Shown here piece after piece: positions 49,615-57,402 of a DNA stretch of 64,000 bases. Each line of letters begins with the position of its first letter. Within the stretch, counting starts at the first letter, position 1. The DNA lies in contig NZ_QDFV01000007.1 in the NCBI RefSeq assembly GCF_003075395.1, positions 94,079 through 158,078 of the forward strand. The letters are read 5' to 3'. This DNA is from Microbacterium sp. TPD7012 (lineage in GTDB: Bacteria; Actinomycetota; Actinomycetes; Actinomycetales; Microbacteriaceae). Position numbers and translations under genes: made by a program. The notes below the pieces were generated by a model, which was not told the DNA's origin, did no database searches, and saw nothing but the letters and a program-made list of their open reading frames with translations.

Positions 49615-49986
49615 GTGACCGAGACATACCCGATTCAAGCCGCATTCGCATCGGCGCTCGGCACCGCACGCGCCGACGAACTGCTGACCAAGCTCGACAA
49701 CTACTCGAATCAGCCGAACGCCGTCGCGGGCGCGGCGAAGAGGCCGAGCGACCCAGAGATCGAAGCGAGCGCGCATGCGGCCTTCGCGGCGGCGACCCCC
49801 GAAGAAGTCGATGTGGAACTCGACTCGATCGGAATGTGGGGCCTCCTGACGCTCGCAGCGCGAGCCGACGTCACCATCCTCGACAGCCTTCCCGCAGAGC
49901 GTGCGGACAACCCGAAGGTGGCCACGATCAGACGTGCGGCCGCGAAGCATCGGAAAGGCCTGGCAGACGCCGAAGGTCGCCCCTGA
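49615..49986 (+). CDS. Hypothetical protein, 123 residues
   Basis: A soluble helical protein starting VTETYPIQAAFASALGTARA, rich in Ala with no Cys. The GTG at 49615 has a TGGAG site. A longer frame from 49537 has no such support. I recognise no family, and neighbours give no hint of its role. Confidence 0.6.
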   Translation: MTETYPIQAAFASALGTARADELLTKLDNYSNQPNAVAGAAKRPSDPEIEASAHAAFAAATPEEVDVELDSIGMWGLLTLAARADVTILDSLPAERADNPKVATIRRAAAKHRKGLADAEGRP

Positions 49987-50004
49987 CTCGCCGAGCCGGA
50001 TGGG

Positions 50005-51078
50005 CTAGTTGTTGAAGCGGAACTCCACGACGTCGCCGTCCTTCATGACGTAGTCCTTGCCCTCGAGGCGCGCCTTGCCCTTGGCACGGGCTTCGACGAC
50101 CGAGCCCGTCTCGACGAGGTCGTCGAACGAGACGATCTCAGCCTTGATGAAGCCCTTCTCGAAGTCGGTATGGATGACGCCGGCGGCCTGCGGCGCCTTC
50201 GACCCCTTGGGGATCGTCCAGGCGCGAGCTTCCTTCGGACCAGCGGTGAGATACGTCTGGAGCCCGAGGGTATCGAAGCCGATCCGCGCGAGCTGGTCGA
50301 GGCCCGACTCGTCCTGGCCGGTAGACGCCAGCAGCTCAGCGGCATCCTCCGGGTCGAGGTCGATCAGCTCGGACTCGATCTTGGCGTCGAGGAAGATGGC
50401 CTTCGCGGGCGCGACGAGAGCGGCGAGCTCGGCCTTTCGGGCATCATCCGTCAGCACCCCCTCGTCGACGTTGAAGACGAAGATGACGGGCTTCGCGGTG
50501 AGCAGCCCCAGCTCGCGGATCGGCGCCAGGTCGATGCCGGCGACCGACAGCAGCACGCCGCGCTCCAGAGCATCCTTCGCGGCGATCGCGGTCTCGAGCA
50601 CGACGGGCTCGATCTTCTTGCCGCGCACTTCCTTCTCGTAGCGGTTGATCGCCTTCTCGACCGTCTCGAGGTCGGCGAGCATGAGCTCGGCGTTGATCGT
50701 CTCCATGTCGGATGCCGGGTTCACGGCACCGTCCACGTGCACCACGTCGTCGTCGGCGAACCCGCGCACGACCTGGGCGATCGCGTCCGCCTCGCGGATG
50801 TTCGCCAGGAACTTGTTGCCCAGCCCCTCGCCCTCGCTCGCACCCCGCACGATGCCGGCGATGTCGACGAACGACACCGCTGCGGGGAGGATCCGCTCGC
50901 TGCCGAAGATCTCCGCGAGCTTGTCGAGACGCGGGTCGGGCAGGTTCACCACGCCGACGTTCGGCTCGATCGTCGCGAACGGATAGTTCGCCGCGAGCAC
51001 GTCGTTCTTGGTGAGTGCGTTGAAGAGGGTGGACTTGCCGACGTTGGGCAGGCCGACGATGCCGATAGTGAGAGCCAC
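50005..51078 (-). CDS. ychF: Redox-regulated ATPase YchF (Obg family)
   Basis: A 357-residue P-loop protein with GLPNVGKSTLFNAL (G1), FVDIAGIVRGASEGEGLGNK (G3 region) and NVDE in place of the usual NKxD, which explains ATP preference in this family. A coiled-coil hairpin follows residue about 130, and a C-terminal TGS domain ends the protein. It binds the ribosome and responds to oxidative stress. TAGACT lies eight bases before the GTG. Confidence 0.95.
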   Translation of the reverse strand: MALTIGIVGLPNVGKSTLFNALTKNDVLAANYPFATIEPNVGVVNLPDPRLDKLAEIFGSERILPAAVSFVDIAGIVRGASEGEGLGNKFLANIREADAIAQVVRGFADDDVVHVDGAVNPASDMETINAELMLADLETVEKAINRYEKEVRGKKIEPVVLETAIAAKDALERGVLLSVAGIDLAPIRELGLLTAKPVIFVFNVDEGVLTDDARKAELAALVAPAKAIFLDAKIESELIDLDPEDAAELLASTGQDESGLDQLARIGFDTLGLQTYLTAGPKEARAWTIPKGSKAPQAAGVIHTDFEKGFIKAEIVSFDDLVETGSVVEARAKGKARLEGKDYVMKDGDVVEFRFNN

Positions 51079-51092
51079 GGAGGACGAGTCTA
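51079..51092 (-). promoter_or_regulatory. Leaderless promoter of ychF
   Basis: TAGACT, eight bases, then GTG on the minus strand, two more than the usual spacing here. Confidence 0.45.
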
Positions 51093-51120
51093 CCTGTCGG
51101 TCCTCGCGTGGTCCTGCGAG

Positions 51121-51861
51121 TCAGTCGCGTACCGCGCGGAACGCCCTCGTCACGTAAGGGAGATCGATCGTGTCATCGCCGTGGAGGCCGAGCTCGTCGA
51201 ACAGGGCATCCATATCCCGCCGGATGCGTGCCTTCTCATCGTCGGATGCCGTGATCACGTAGCTGCGCGACGACGCCATGGTGTGCAGCAGTTCGCGGGT
51301 GATGGGTCGGACCCATTCCCAGCGCTGCTGCGCGAGCGGACCGAACGGCGCCGCGACGACGGGGTCTCCCGCGGCGAGCATGATCTCAGCATTGCTGCCG
51401 TGCATGATCTCGGTGAGCCGTCGCACCCAGTCCACGCGCTCGTCGCGGATGTTCCAGATGAGTCCGAGCACTCCCCCGCTGCGCACGACGCGCCCGATCT
51501 CGGCGGAGGCCGCCACCGGCTCGACCCAGTGCCACGCCTGGCCGAGCACGACCGCGTCGACGCTGTCATCCGGAAGCGGCAGGCGCTCGGCCGTCCCGAC
51601 GAACGCGGGGACCCCGGGGACCGCGGTGCGCAGGGTCGCGAGCATCTCGGGGTCGGGATCGACGGCGACGACCTCGGCGTCCGGTGCACCGAGGAGGGTG
51701 CGCGTGAGCTTCCCGGTCCCGGCGCCCACATCGGCGATGCGACGCGAACCGTGCGGCAGAGCGTCGAGCATCCATGCGACCGCCGCGAAGGGGTACTCCG
51801 GCCGACCGACCTCATAGCTGTGGGCCTGCACGCCGAAGGATGTCGCCTGCTCGTCCGTCAT
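51121..51861 (-). CDS. Class I SAM-dependent methyltransferase
   Basis: A 246-residue methyltransferase with the SAM motif RRIADVGAGTGKLTRTLLGA (motif I), the acidic residue in EVVAVDPDPEML (motif II) and SVDAVVLGQAWHWVEPVAAS (UbiE/COQ5-like motif III). The substrate is unknown. TAGGCT lies six bases before the ATG. It is divergent from the exonuclease gene at 51921. Confidence 0.88.
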   Translation of the reverse strand: MTDEQATSFGVQAHSYEVGRPEYPFAAVAWMLDALPHGSRRIADVGAGTGKLTRTLLGAPDAEVVAVDPDPEMLATLRTAVPGVPAFVGTAERLPLPDDSVDAVVLGQAWHWVEPVAASAEIGRVVRSGGVLGLIWNIRDERVDWVRRLTEIMHGSNAEIMLAAGDPVVAAPFGPLAQQRWEWVRPITRELLHTMASSRSYVITASDDEKARIRRDMDALFDELGLHGDDTIDLPYVTRAFRAVRD

Positions 51862-51873
51862 GTCGCCAGCCTA
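51862..51873 (-). promoter_or_regulatory. Leaderless promoter of the methyltransferase gene
   Basis: TAGGCT, six bases (GGCGAC), then ATG on the minus strand. Confidence 0.6.
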
Positions 51874-51920
51874 CGGCGAGCCTGCGATCCGACGCCGAAA
51901 TCGCGAGGGAGAGTGGATCC

Positions 51921-52514
51921 GTGCCACTGGACTTCACTGCGATCGACTTCGAAACCGCGAACTCCAGCCCGGCCTCCGCCTGCTCCGTCGGACTCGTCCG
52001 CGTGCGCGGCGGCGAGGTCGTCGCGACCGCCGGATGGCTGATCCAGCCTCCGCCCGGGCACGACGAGTTCCAGGAGTGGAACGTGCGCATCCACGGCATC
52101 CGACCGCAGGACGTGGTCTCCGCCGCGACCTGGGCGGACCAGTTCGACCGTCTCTGCGGCTTCGCGGGCGCCGACGTCCTGGTCGCCCACAACGCCGGGT
52201 TCGATCTCAACGTCCTGCGCCGGGCGGCTGAGGCCACCGACATGCTGTGCCCGCCGTACCGCTCGCTCTGCAGCCTGCAGGTCGCCCGCAAGACGTATCA
52301 GCTCGACTCGTACCGCCTGCCGGTGGCCGCAGCCGCCGCAGGGTTCGCGGAGTTCTCGCACCATGACGCCCTGGCCGATGCCCGCGCCTGCGCGCAGATC
52401 GTGATCGATGCCGCCCGCCGCCACGGCGCCGCCGACGTGTTCGCGCTCGCCGACGCGCTCAGCCTGCGGGTGACGGAGCCCGCGGTTCCCGCTCTGGAGC
52501 GCGCCGTCGCCTGA
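51921..52514 (+). CDS. DnaQ-like 3'-5' exonuclease
   Basis: A 197-residue DEDD exonuclease. Exo I is FTAIDFETANSSPASACSVG, Exo II is DVLVAHNAGFDLNVLRRAAE, and Exo III is FSHHDALADARACAQI with the His-x4-Asp of the DEDDh type. It resembles the epsilon-like exonucleases of actinobacteria and may act in DNA repair. The GTG at 51921 has a GAGGGAGAG site. Confidence 0.88.
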   Translation: MPLDFTAIDFETANSSPASACSVGLVRVRGGEVVATAGWLIQPPPGHDEFQEWNVRIHGIRPQDVVSAATWADQFDRLCGFAGADVLVAHNAGFDLNVLRRAAEATDMLCPPYRSLCSLQVARKTYQLDSYRLPVAAAAAGFAEFSHHDALADARACAQIVIDAARRHGAADVFALADALSLRVTEPAVPALERAVA

Positions 52515-52579
52515 CGGGGATCGCCGCGTCTGAGCGGGGCTGCCCCGCAATGTCGGATGCCGGCCGCATCATGAGAGAC

Positions 52580-53824
52580 ATGGATGCTCTCTCGCTCGTT
52601 CTGGTCCTCGCCGCACTCGCGGCGGGTGTCGCCGTGGGCTGGTTCCTGCGCGCAGGACGAGGGGCCGCCGACCTGGCACGGGCAGAGGCCGAGCTGGCAG
52701 CCGCGCGCGACGACCGGGATCGCCAGTACGACCTCTACCGCGACGCGGTCGAGCACGCCCGTACGGAGCAGCGCGCGGAGGCGCTGCGCGTCCAGCAGCA
52801 GAACGCCGTGCTCACCGCCCTCGCGCCGGTGCGCGAGAGCCTGCAGCAGATGCAGTCGAAGGTGACGGCGATCGAGCAGGAGCGGCAGGCGCAGTTCGGC
52901 ACCCTCGCCGAGCAGCTGCGGCGCGCGCAGGAGTCCGACGAGGCGCTGCGGGCCACGACCGAGTCCCTGGCCGGGGCCCTGCGATCCACCGCGACGCGCG
53001 GCGTCTGGGGAGAGACGCAGCTGCGCCGGGTGGTCGAGGCGGCCGGCCTCACCCGCCATGTCGACTTCGACCTGCAGTCGACGATCTCGTCCGACCGTGG
53101 CACCGGTCGCCCCGACATGGTCGTCCGCCTGGCAGGCGGCACGTCGATCGCCGTCGATGCCAAGGTCCCGCTCGATGCGTATCTCGAGGCTTCCGCTCTC
53201 CCCGCCGGAGACGCTCACGAGCCGCAGCGACGTGCGCACATGCAGAAGCACGTCAAGGCCGTGCGCGCCCACGTCGATGCGCTCGCGAAGAAGGCCTACT
53301 GGTCGGGCCTCGACGCCAGTCCCGAGTTCGTGATCTGCTTCCTGCCGAGCGAGTCCCTCCTCGCCGCGGCGATCGACGAAGACCCCACGCTGCTCGACTA
53401 CGCCTTCAGCCGTCGTGTCGCGCTGGCCTCGCCCGTCAACCTCTGGGCCGTGCTGAAGACCGTCGCCTATGCCTGGACCCAGCAGGAGGTGTCGACCGAG
53501 GCACGGACCCTGCTCAATCTCGGAACCCAGCTCTACGAGCGGCTCGGCACTCTCTCCGGCCACGCCGACGACCTGCGACGAGCACTGGAGCGCACCGTCG
53601 ACAGCTACAACAAGTTCGCCGGTTCGCTCGAGACCCGTGTGCTCGTGACGGCGCGACAGTTCCCCGGCGTCGACGCCTCGGGCCTTCCCGCCGCGCCGGC
53701 GGTCACCGCAGGGGTCACCCGCCGCTTCACCGCACCGGAACTCGTCGGCATCGACGACGAGAAGTCCGACGCCCCGGTCCGCGCGGATGTGGGAGAGGTG
53801 CGCGCACGTCTCGACGACGTGTGA
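52580..53824 (+). CDS. rmuC: DNA recombination protein RmuC
   Basis: A 414-residue protein with an N-terminal membrane anchor (about residues 3-24), a long coiled coil (about 30-120) and the RmuC nuclease-like domain (GVWGETQLRRVVEAAGL, VAVDAKVPLDAYLEA-like segment and VILPSES-like FLPSESLLAAAI). RmuC limits DNA inversions. The ATG at 52580 follows CATCAT by seven bases; an ATG at 52571 would add three residues. Confidence 0.92.
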   Translation: MDALSLVLVLAALAAGVAVGWFLRAGRGAADLARAEAELAAARDDRDRQYDLYRDAVEHARTEQRAEALRVQQQNAVLTALAPVRESLQQMQSKVTAIEQERQAQFGTLAEQLRRAQESDEALRATTESLAGALRSTATRGVWGETQLRRVVEAAGLTRHVDFDLQSTISSDRGTGRPDMVVRLAGGTSIAVDAKVPLDAYLEASALPAGDAHEPQRRAHMQKHVKAVRAHVDALAKKAYWSGLDASPEFVICFLPSESLLAAAIDEDPTLLDYAFSRRVALASPVNLWAVLKTVAYAWTQQEVSTEARTLLNLGTQLYERLGTLSGHADDLRRALERTVDSYNKFAGSLETRVLVTARQFPGVDASGLPAAPAVTAGVTRRFTAPELVGIDDEKSDAPVRADVGEVRARLDDV

Positions 53825-53825
53825 G

Positions 53826-54110
53826 TCAGGCGGCGCCCGGAACGCCGCTCAGCAGCACGATGACCAGACCGCTGGTGGCGAGGAAGGCCCCGATCATCCA
53901 CCATGCGCTGATCTCATGACCTTCGTCGAGACGCTTGCGGAAGAGCACGTCGGCTCGTCGAGCGGGGTCGCTGACCGCGGTCTGCGGTGGAGCCGTCGGA
54001 GCCGGAGCTATCACCTCGGCGTCGGCGCTCACCCGGAGGATGCGCCCCGTGTTGGTCGTGACGATCTTCGTCGGGGCGGCCTTCGAGCCGCTCGTATGCT
54101 GCGTTGTCAT
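53826..54110 (-). CDS. Hypothetical protein with one C-terminal membrane segment
   Basis: A 94-residue protein: a Thr/Ala/Pro-rich N-terminal half, then RRADVLFRKRLDEGHEISAW and a single membrane helix (about residues 70-90). The ATG at 54110 has a GGAGGG site. A longer open frame upstream overlaps glpX and is rejected. The N-terminal half is probably disordered in the cytoplasm. The function is unknown. Confidence 0.6.
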   Translation of the reverse strand: MTTQHTSGSKAAPTKIVTTNTGRILRVSADAEVIAPAPTAPPQTAVSDPARRADVLFRKRLDEGHEISAWWMIGAFLATSGLVIVLLSGVPGAA

Positions 54111-54303
54111 CTGTTCGCCCTCCTGGTGCCTGCGGTGCCTGGCGGCTCCGTCGACGGCGACAAACCCAGGGACAATTGTGACACGGCACCCCGAGGAAGC
54201 GTGGATCACGACGTCTCGACCCGATACCGGGTCGGTAACGATGACACGGCCTCCCCGCGCACAGATCGCTCGCCGAGCGGCCCGTACGACTATGCCGGGC
54301 GAC
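54111..54303. other. Intergenic region between glpX and the 53826 gene
   Basis: The 193 bases hold GACCCG-ATAC-CGGGTC (54221-54236), a 6-bp hairpin that could end glpX transcription, and a CAATTGTGACAC stretch near 54173 that may belong to the promoter of the next gene. Nothing else is recognised. Confidence 0.25.
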
Positions 54304-55290
54304 TCAGAGCCACTTGGAGACGAGGTGCTCCGAGGCGATGCGGCGAAGGGTGCCCGATGCTCCGCGAAGCACGACGCTCTCCGTGTAGACGAAGCCGCGC
54401 TCCCGGCGCACGCCGGCGACCAGCTGGCCGTCGGTGACGCCCGTGGCGACGAAGATCGTATTCTTGCCCTGCACGAGGTCGTCGGCCTCGTAGACCTTGT
54501 CCATGTCGAGGCCGGCGTCGATGCCCCGCTGACGCTCATCGTCGTCACGCGGCCAGAGCCGACCCTGGATGTGGCCGCCGAGCGCCTTGATGGCGCAGGC
54601 CGTGACGATGCCTTCCGGGCTGCCTCCGACGCCCACGCACATGTCGGTGCGCGCGTCGTGACGAGCCGCGTTGATCCCACCGGCGACGTCTCCGTCGCTC
54701 ATCAGGCGGGTACCGGCACCGGCGTCGCGGATCTCCTGGATCAGCTGCTCGTGCCGCGGGCGGTTCAGCACCGAGACGACGATCTCGTCGACGGGCTTGT
54801 CGAGGGCCCCCGCGAGTCGGCGGATGTTCTCGCCGACGGGGAGGCGGATGTCGACCACGCCGACGCCCGCGGGGCCCGTGACGAGCTTGTCCATGTAGAA
54901 CACCGTCGATGCGTCGAGCATCGTGCCGCGGTCGGACACGGCGATCACCGAGAGCGCGTTCTGCCGTCCGGCCGCAGTGAGAGACGTGCCGTCGATGGGA
55001 TCGACCGCGATGTCGCAGAGCGGCCCGCGGCCGGTGCCGACGACCTCCCCGTTGAAGAGCATCGGGGCGTTGTCCTTCTCACCTTCGCCGATGACGACAC
55101 GGCCCTGGAAGTCGACCGTTCCGAGGAACGCGCGCATCGCGTCGACGGCGGCTCCGTCGGCGGCCTCCTTCGCGCCGCGGCCGATGAACGGCACCGCGCG
55201 GATCGCCGCCGCCTCGGTCGCGCGCACCAGCTCCATCGCGAGGTTGCGGTCGGGATGAAGAGGGCTCAGATCCGCTGTCAGACTCACCAT
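54304..55290 (-). CDS. glpX: Class II fructose-1,6-bisphosphatase
   Basis: A 328-residue GlpX enzyme, the main gluconeogenic FBPase of actinobacteria. The metal sites are VVIGEGEKDNAPMLFNGE and DIAVDPIDGTSLTAAG, and GVGGSPEGIVTACAIKALGG is a conserved family block. The leaderless ATG lies six bases after TAGGCT. It faces fba, which encodes the preceding gluconeogenic step, across 185 bases. Confidence 0.95.
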   Translation of the reverse strand: MVSLTADLSPLHPDRNLAMELVRATEAAAIRAVPFIGRGAKEAADGAAVDAMRAFLGTVDFQGRVVIGEGEKDNAPMLFNGEVVGTGRGPLCDIAVDPIDGTSLTAAGRQNALSVIAVSDRGTMLDASTVFYMDKLVTGPAGVGVVDIRLPVGENIRRLAGALDKPVDEIVVSVLNRPRHEQLIQEIRDAGAGTRLMSDGDVAGGINAARHDARTDMCVGVGGSPEGIVTACAIKALGGHIQGRLWPRDDDERQRGIDAGLDMDKVYEADDLVQGKNTIFVATGVTDGQLVAGVRRERGFVYTESVVLRGASGTLRRIASEHLVSKWL

Positions 55291-55302
55291 GCGGTCAGCC
55301 TA
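55291..55302 (-). promoter_or_regulatory. Leaderless promoter of glpX
   Basis: TAGGCT, six bases (GACCGC), then ATG on the minus strand. Confidence 0.6.
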
Positions 55303-55340
55303 TCGATCAGCCATCGTGAACAGCCCGGCTTTCGGCCCAT

Positions 55341-55438
55341 TTCACGTGAAGGAATCCCGATTCTTAACAGTCCGGCAGGAGTCCTGGCCGCTCAGCGCCT
55401 CGGAGCCTGCGTCATCGACCCATGCACCCCGATAGAGT
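55341..55438. promoter_or_regulatory. glpX-fba divergent region: palindrome and fba -10 candidate
   Basis: TTCACGTGAA (55341-55350) is a perfect 10-base palindrome 50 bases from the glpX start. TAGAGT (55433-55438) lies 37 bases before the fba ATG and is a -10 candidate. The palindrome could bind a shared regulator. Confidence 0.4.
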
Positions 55439-55475
55439 GACTGCTGTCCCGGCTTCCCCTATCGCAGGAGTTCTC

Positions 55476-56504
55476 ATGCCCGTCGCCACCCCGGATCAGT
55501 ACGCCGAAATGCTCGACCGCGCGAAGGCCGGCGGCTTCGCGTATCCCGCTTTCAACGTCTCCAGCTCGCAGACGATCAACTCCGTCCTGCAGGGCCTCAC
55601 CGAGGCCGGCTCCGACGGCATCATCCAGGTGACCACCGGCGGCGCCGACTACTTCGCCGGCCACACGGTCAAGGCCCGCTCCACCGGCGCGCTCGCGTTC
55701 GCACGCTACGCCACCGAGGTCGCCAAGAACTACCCGGTCACCGTCGCGCTGCACACGGACCACTGCCCGAAGGACGCGCTGGCCGGCTTCGTCGAGCCGC
55801 TGATCGCGGCTTCCGAGGAAGAGGTCAAGGCCGGACGCAACCCGATCTTCCAGTCCCACATGTGGGACGGCTCCGCCGTTCCCCTCGCAGAGAACATCGA
55901 GATCGCCAAGGATCTCCTCCCCCGCATGAAGGCCATCAACGCGATCCTCGAGGTCGAGATCGGCGTCGTCGGCGGCGAGGAAGACGGTGTCGCGCACGAG
56001 GGCTCGAACGACGCCCTCTACACGACCTTCGCCGACGTCGACCAGGCCGTTCAGGCGCTGGGCCTCGGCGAGCAGGGCCGATACATCGCCGCCCTGACCT
56101 TCGGAAACGTGCACGGCGTCTACAAGCCGGGCGGCGTGAAGCTGCGCCCCGAGCTGCTGGGCGAGATCCAGCAGCAGGTCGCCGCGAAGTACAACACCGG
56201 CGCCAAGCCGCTCGACCTCGTCTTCCACGGCGGATCCGGCTCGACCGTCGACGAGATCGCCCTCGCGGTCGCCAACGGTGTCATCAAGATGAACATCGAC
56301 ACCGACACGCAGTACGCCTACACGCGTGCGATCGCCGACTACATGTTCAAGAACTACGACGGCGTCCTCAAGGTCGACGGCGAGGTCGGCAACAAGAAGC
56401 AGTACGACCCGCGCGCATGGGGCAAGATCGCCGAGACCGCGATGGCCGCCCGCGTCGTCGAGTCCACCCGCCAGCTCGGCTCCTACGGCCAGTCGAAGAG
56501 CTGA
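55476..56504 (+). CDS. fba: Class II fructose-bisphosphate aldolase
   Basis: A 342-residue zinc aldolase cleaving or forming fructose 1,6-bisphosphate. It has YPAFNVSSSQTINSVLQGLT, the zinc ligands in VALHTDHCPKD, GNVHGVYKPGGVKLRP and LVFHGGSGSTVDEIALAVAN, and NMNIDTDTQY-like KMNIDTDTQYAYT. The ATG has an AGGAG site. A repeat and a strong terminator follow. It forms a functional pair with the divergent glpX. Confidence 0.96.
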   Translation: MPVATPDQYAEMLDRAKAGGFAYPAFNVSSSQTINSVLQGLTEAGSDGIIQVTTGGADYFAGHTVKARSTGALAFARYATEVAKNYPVTVALHTDHCPKDALAGFVEPLIAASEEEVKAGRNPIFQSHMWDGSAVPLAENIEIAKDLLPRMKAINAILEVEIGVVGGEEDGVAHEGSNDALYTTFADVDQAVQALGLGEQGRYIAALTFGNVHGVYKPGGVKLRPELLGEIQQQVAAKYNTGAKPLDLVFHGGSGSTVDEIALAVANGVIKMNIDTDTQYAYTRAIADYMFKNYDGVLKVDGEVGNKKQYDPRAWGKIAETAMAARVVESTRQLGSYGQSKS

Positions 56505-56510
56505 TCCGCC

Positions 56511-56582
56511 CCTGGGTCGCTGAGCTCCGCCCCCTGGGTCGCTGAGCTCCGTCCCCTGGGTCGCTGAGCCTGTCGAAGCGAA
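56511..56582 (+). repeat. Tandem repeat after fba, related to the gcvP and gcvH inserts
   Basis: Three copies of a 22-base unit CTGGGTCGCTGAGCTCCG plus CCCC or TCCC; the last copy continues into GAGCCTGTCGAAGCG. It shares CTGGGTC.CTGAGC..GTCGAAG with the in-gene copies, but its period is 22, not a multiple of three. Confidence 0.85.
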
Positions 56583-56616
56583 GGGGTGCCCGGCCGATCG
56601 GCCGGGCACCCCTTTT
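56583..56616 (+). terminator. Terminator of fba
   Basis: GGGGTGCCCGGCC, a GATC loop, then GGCCGGGCACCCC is a perfect 13-bp stem followed by TTTT. The A's before the stem make it partly usable for the convergent gene as well. Confidence 0.92.
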
Positions 56617-56634
56617 CTGCGTCGATGGGCGGGA

Positions 56635-57162
56635 TCAGCTGCCGCCCATGTTCTCGACGTACGACATGAAGGCGGGATCGCCGAACATCGGCACCGCCAG
56701 GCACATCGACGCGATCAGCATCGTCACCACCGCGCCGACGAGGGGAATCCACCAGGCGACCTTCGCGCTGCGGAGCCGCCGGATCGACGCCCACGCCGTG
56801 AGCGACCAGCCGACGACCAGCACGACCGCGGCGACGGTGCCCCACAACTTGCCCTGGTCGTAGTTCGTGAACTCTCCGTCGATGCCGAGGATCTTCATGC
56901 TCTCGTTCATCACCCGCGTGAGGTCGAGGTACGACAGCGCGGTGACGATCACGTTGATGAGGCCGTAGGCCAGCAGCCCGATGGTGACGAACCGATCGAC
57001 GGGGTGGGGACGACGCGGAGCGGCATCCGCGATGACGGGCTCCGGTGCGGGGGCCGTGAAGACCGGTTCCGCCACGACCTCGTTCAGCGGCGGGAGCCCG
57101 GCCGCCCTCCGCTGCTCCTCGGGGGTTGCGAGTTCGCCGTACTGAGGACGCTGATCGGTCAT
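56635..57162 (-). CDS. DUF6264-like membrane protein
   Basis: A 175-residue protein with a polar Pro-rich N-terminal half (TDQRPQYGELATPEEQRRAA) and three to four membrane segments (about residues 55-78, 105-125 and 137-160). It resembles the uncharacterised DUF6264 proteins of Microbacteriaceae. TAGCAT lies six bases before the ATG. The function is unknown. Confidence 0.78.
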   Translation of the reverse strand: MTDQRPQYGELATPEEQRRAAGLPPLNEVVAEPVFTAPAPEPVIADAAPRRPHPVDRFVTIGLLAYGLINVIVTALSYLDLTRVMNESMKILGIDGEFTNYDQGKLWGTVAAVVLVVGWSLTAWASIRRLRSAKVAWWIPLVGAVVTMLIASMCLAVPMFGDPAFMSYVENMGGS

Positions 57163-57174
57163 CCCGCCATGCTA
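57163..57174 (-). promoter_or_regulatory. Leaderless promoter of the DUF6264 gene
   Basis: TAGCAT, six bases (GGCGGG), then ATG on the minus strand. Confidence 0.6.
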
Positions 57175-57214
57175 ATCGCCGCCGCTCCGAGCGGCTCACA
57201 GCCGACGCAGGCCG

Positions 57215-57357
57215 AAAATGATGGCGGCCCCGGAGAATTGGGGACTCCTCGGGGCCGCGGACTCGGAACGCTGGGGACGCTCGTCATCCAAGTGGGCTCA
57301 CGCAGAGCTGGGGACCCTCCGCGAACCTGTAGTGCCGTTTGCACAGACGCCTACGGT
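57215..57357 (-). ncRNA. Candidate C-rich small RNA with three UCCCC-loop hairpins
   Basis: Between the IclR gene and the DUF6264 gene, the minus strand shows a -10 box TATGAT (57367-57362) placed after the IclR stop, then about 140 bases without a credible gene, ending in a strong hairpin and a TTTT. Three stems can form: GCGGAG/CTCTGC (57322-57302), GAGCG/CGTTC (57282-57266) and GCGGCCCCGAGGA/TTCTC..CGGGGCCGC (57258-57224). Each exposes TCCCC in its loop. Exposed C-runs recall the actinobacterial 6C RNA class, but identity is not shown. Confidence 0.55.
57224..57258 (-). terminator. Terminator of the candidate small RNA
   Basis: GCGGCCCCG and CGGGGCCGC form a perfect 9-bp stem extended by GAGGA/TTCTC. 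On the minus strand CATCATTTT follows. Confidence 0.7.
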
Positions 57358-57361
57358 TCTG

Positions 57362-57367
57362 ATCATA
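57362..57367 (-). promoter_or_regulatory. -10 box of the candidate small RNA
   Basis: TATGAT on the minus strand, five of six bases matching the sigma-70 consensus TATAAT, 35 bases after the IclR stop. No clear -35 is seen. Confidence 0.45.
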
Positions 57368-57402
57368 GGAAAGCGCATGTCCGGCGCGCTAGAGCCGAAA
57401 CT

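Noticed and set aside
53826..54680. 284-residue minus-strand frame extending the small membrane protein
   Set aside because: The extension overlaps glpX out of frame. The ATG at 54110 has its own GGAGGG site.
57159..57344. 61-residue minus-strand frame in the small RNA region
   Set aside because: It has no ribosome site, no start signature and a random-looking Pro/Ser-rich sequence. It covers the hairpins that explain the region better.
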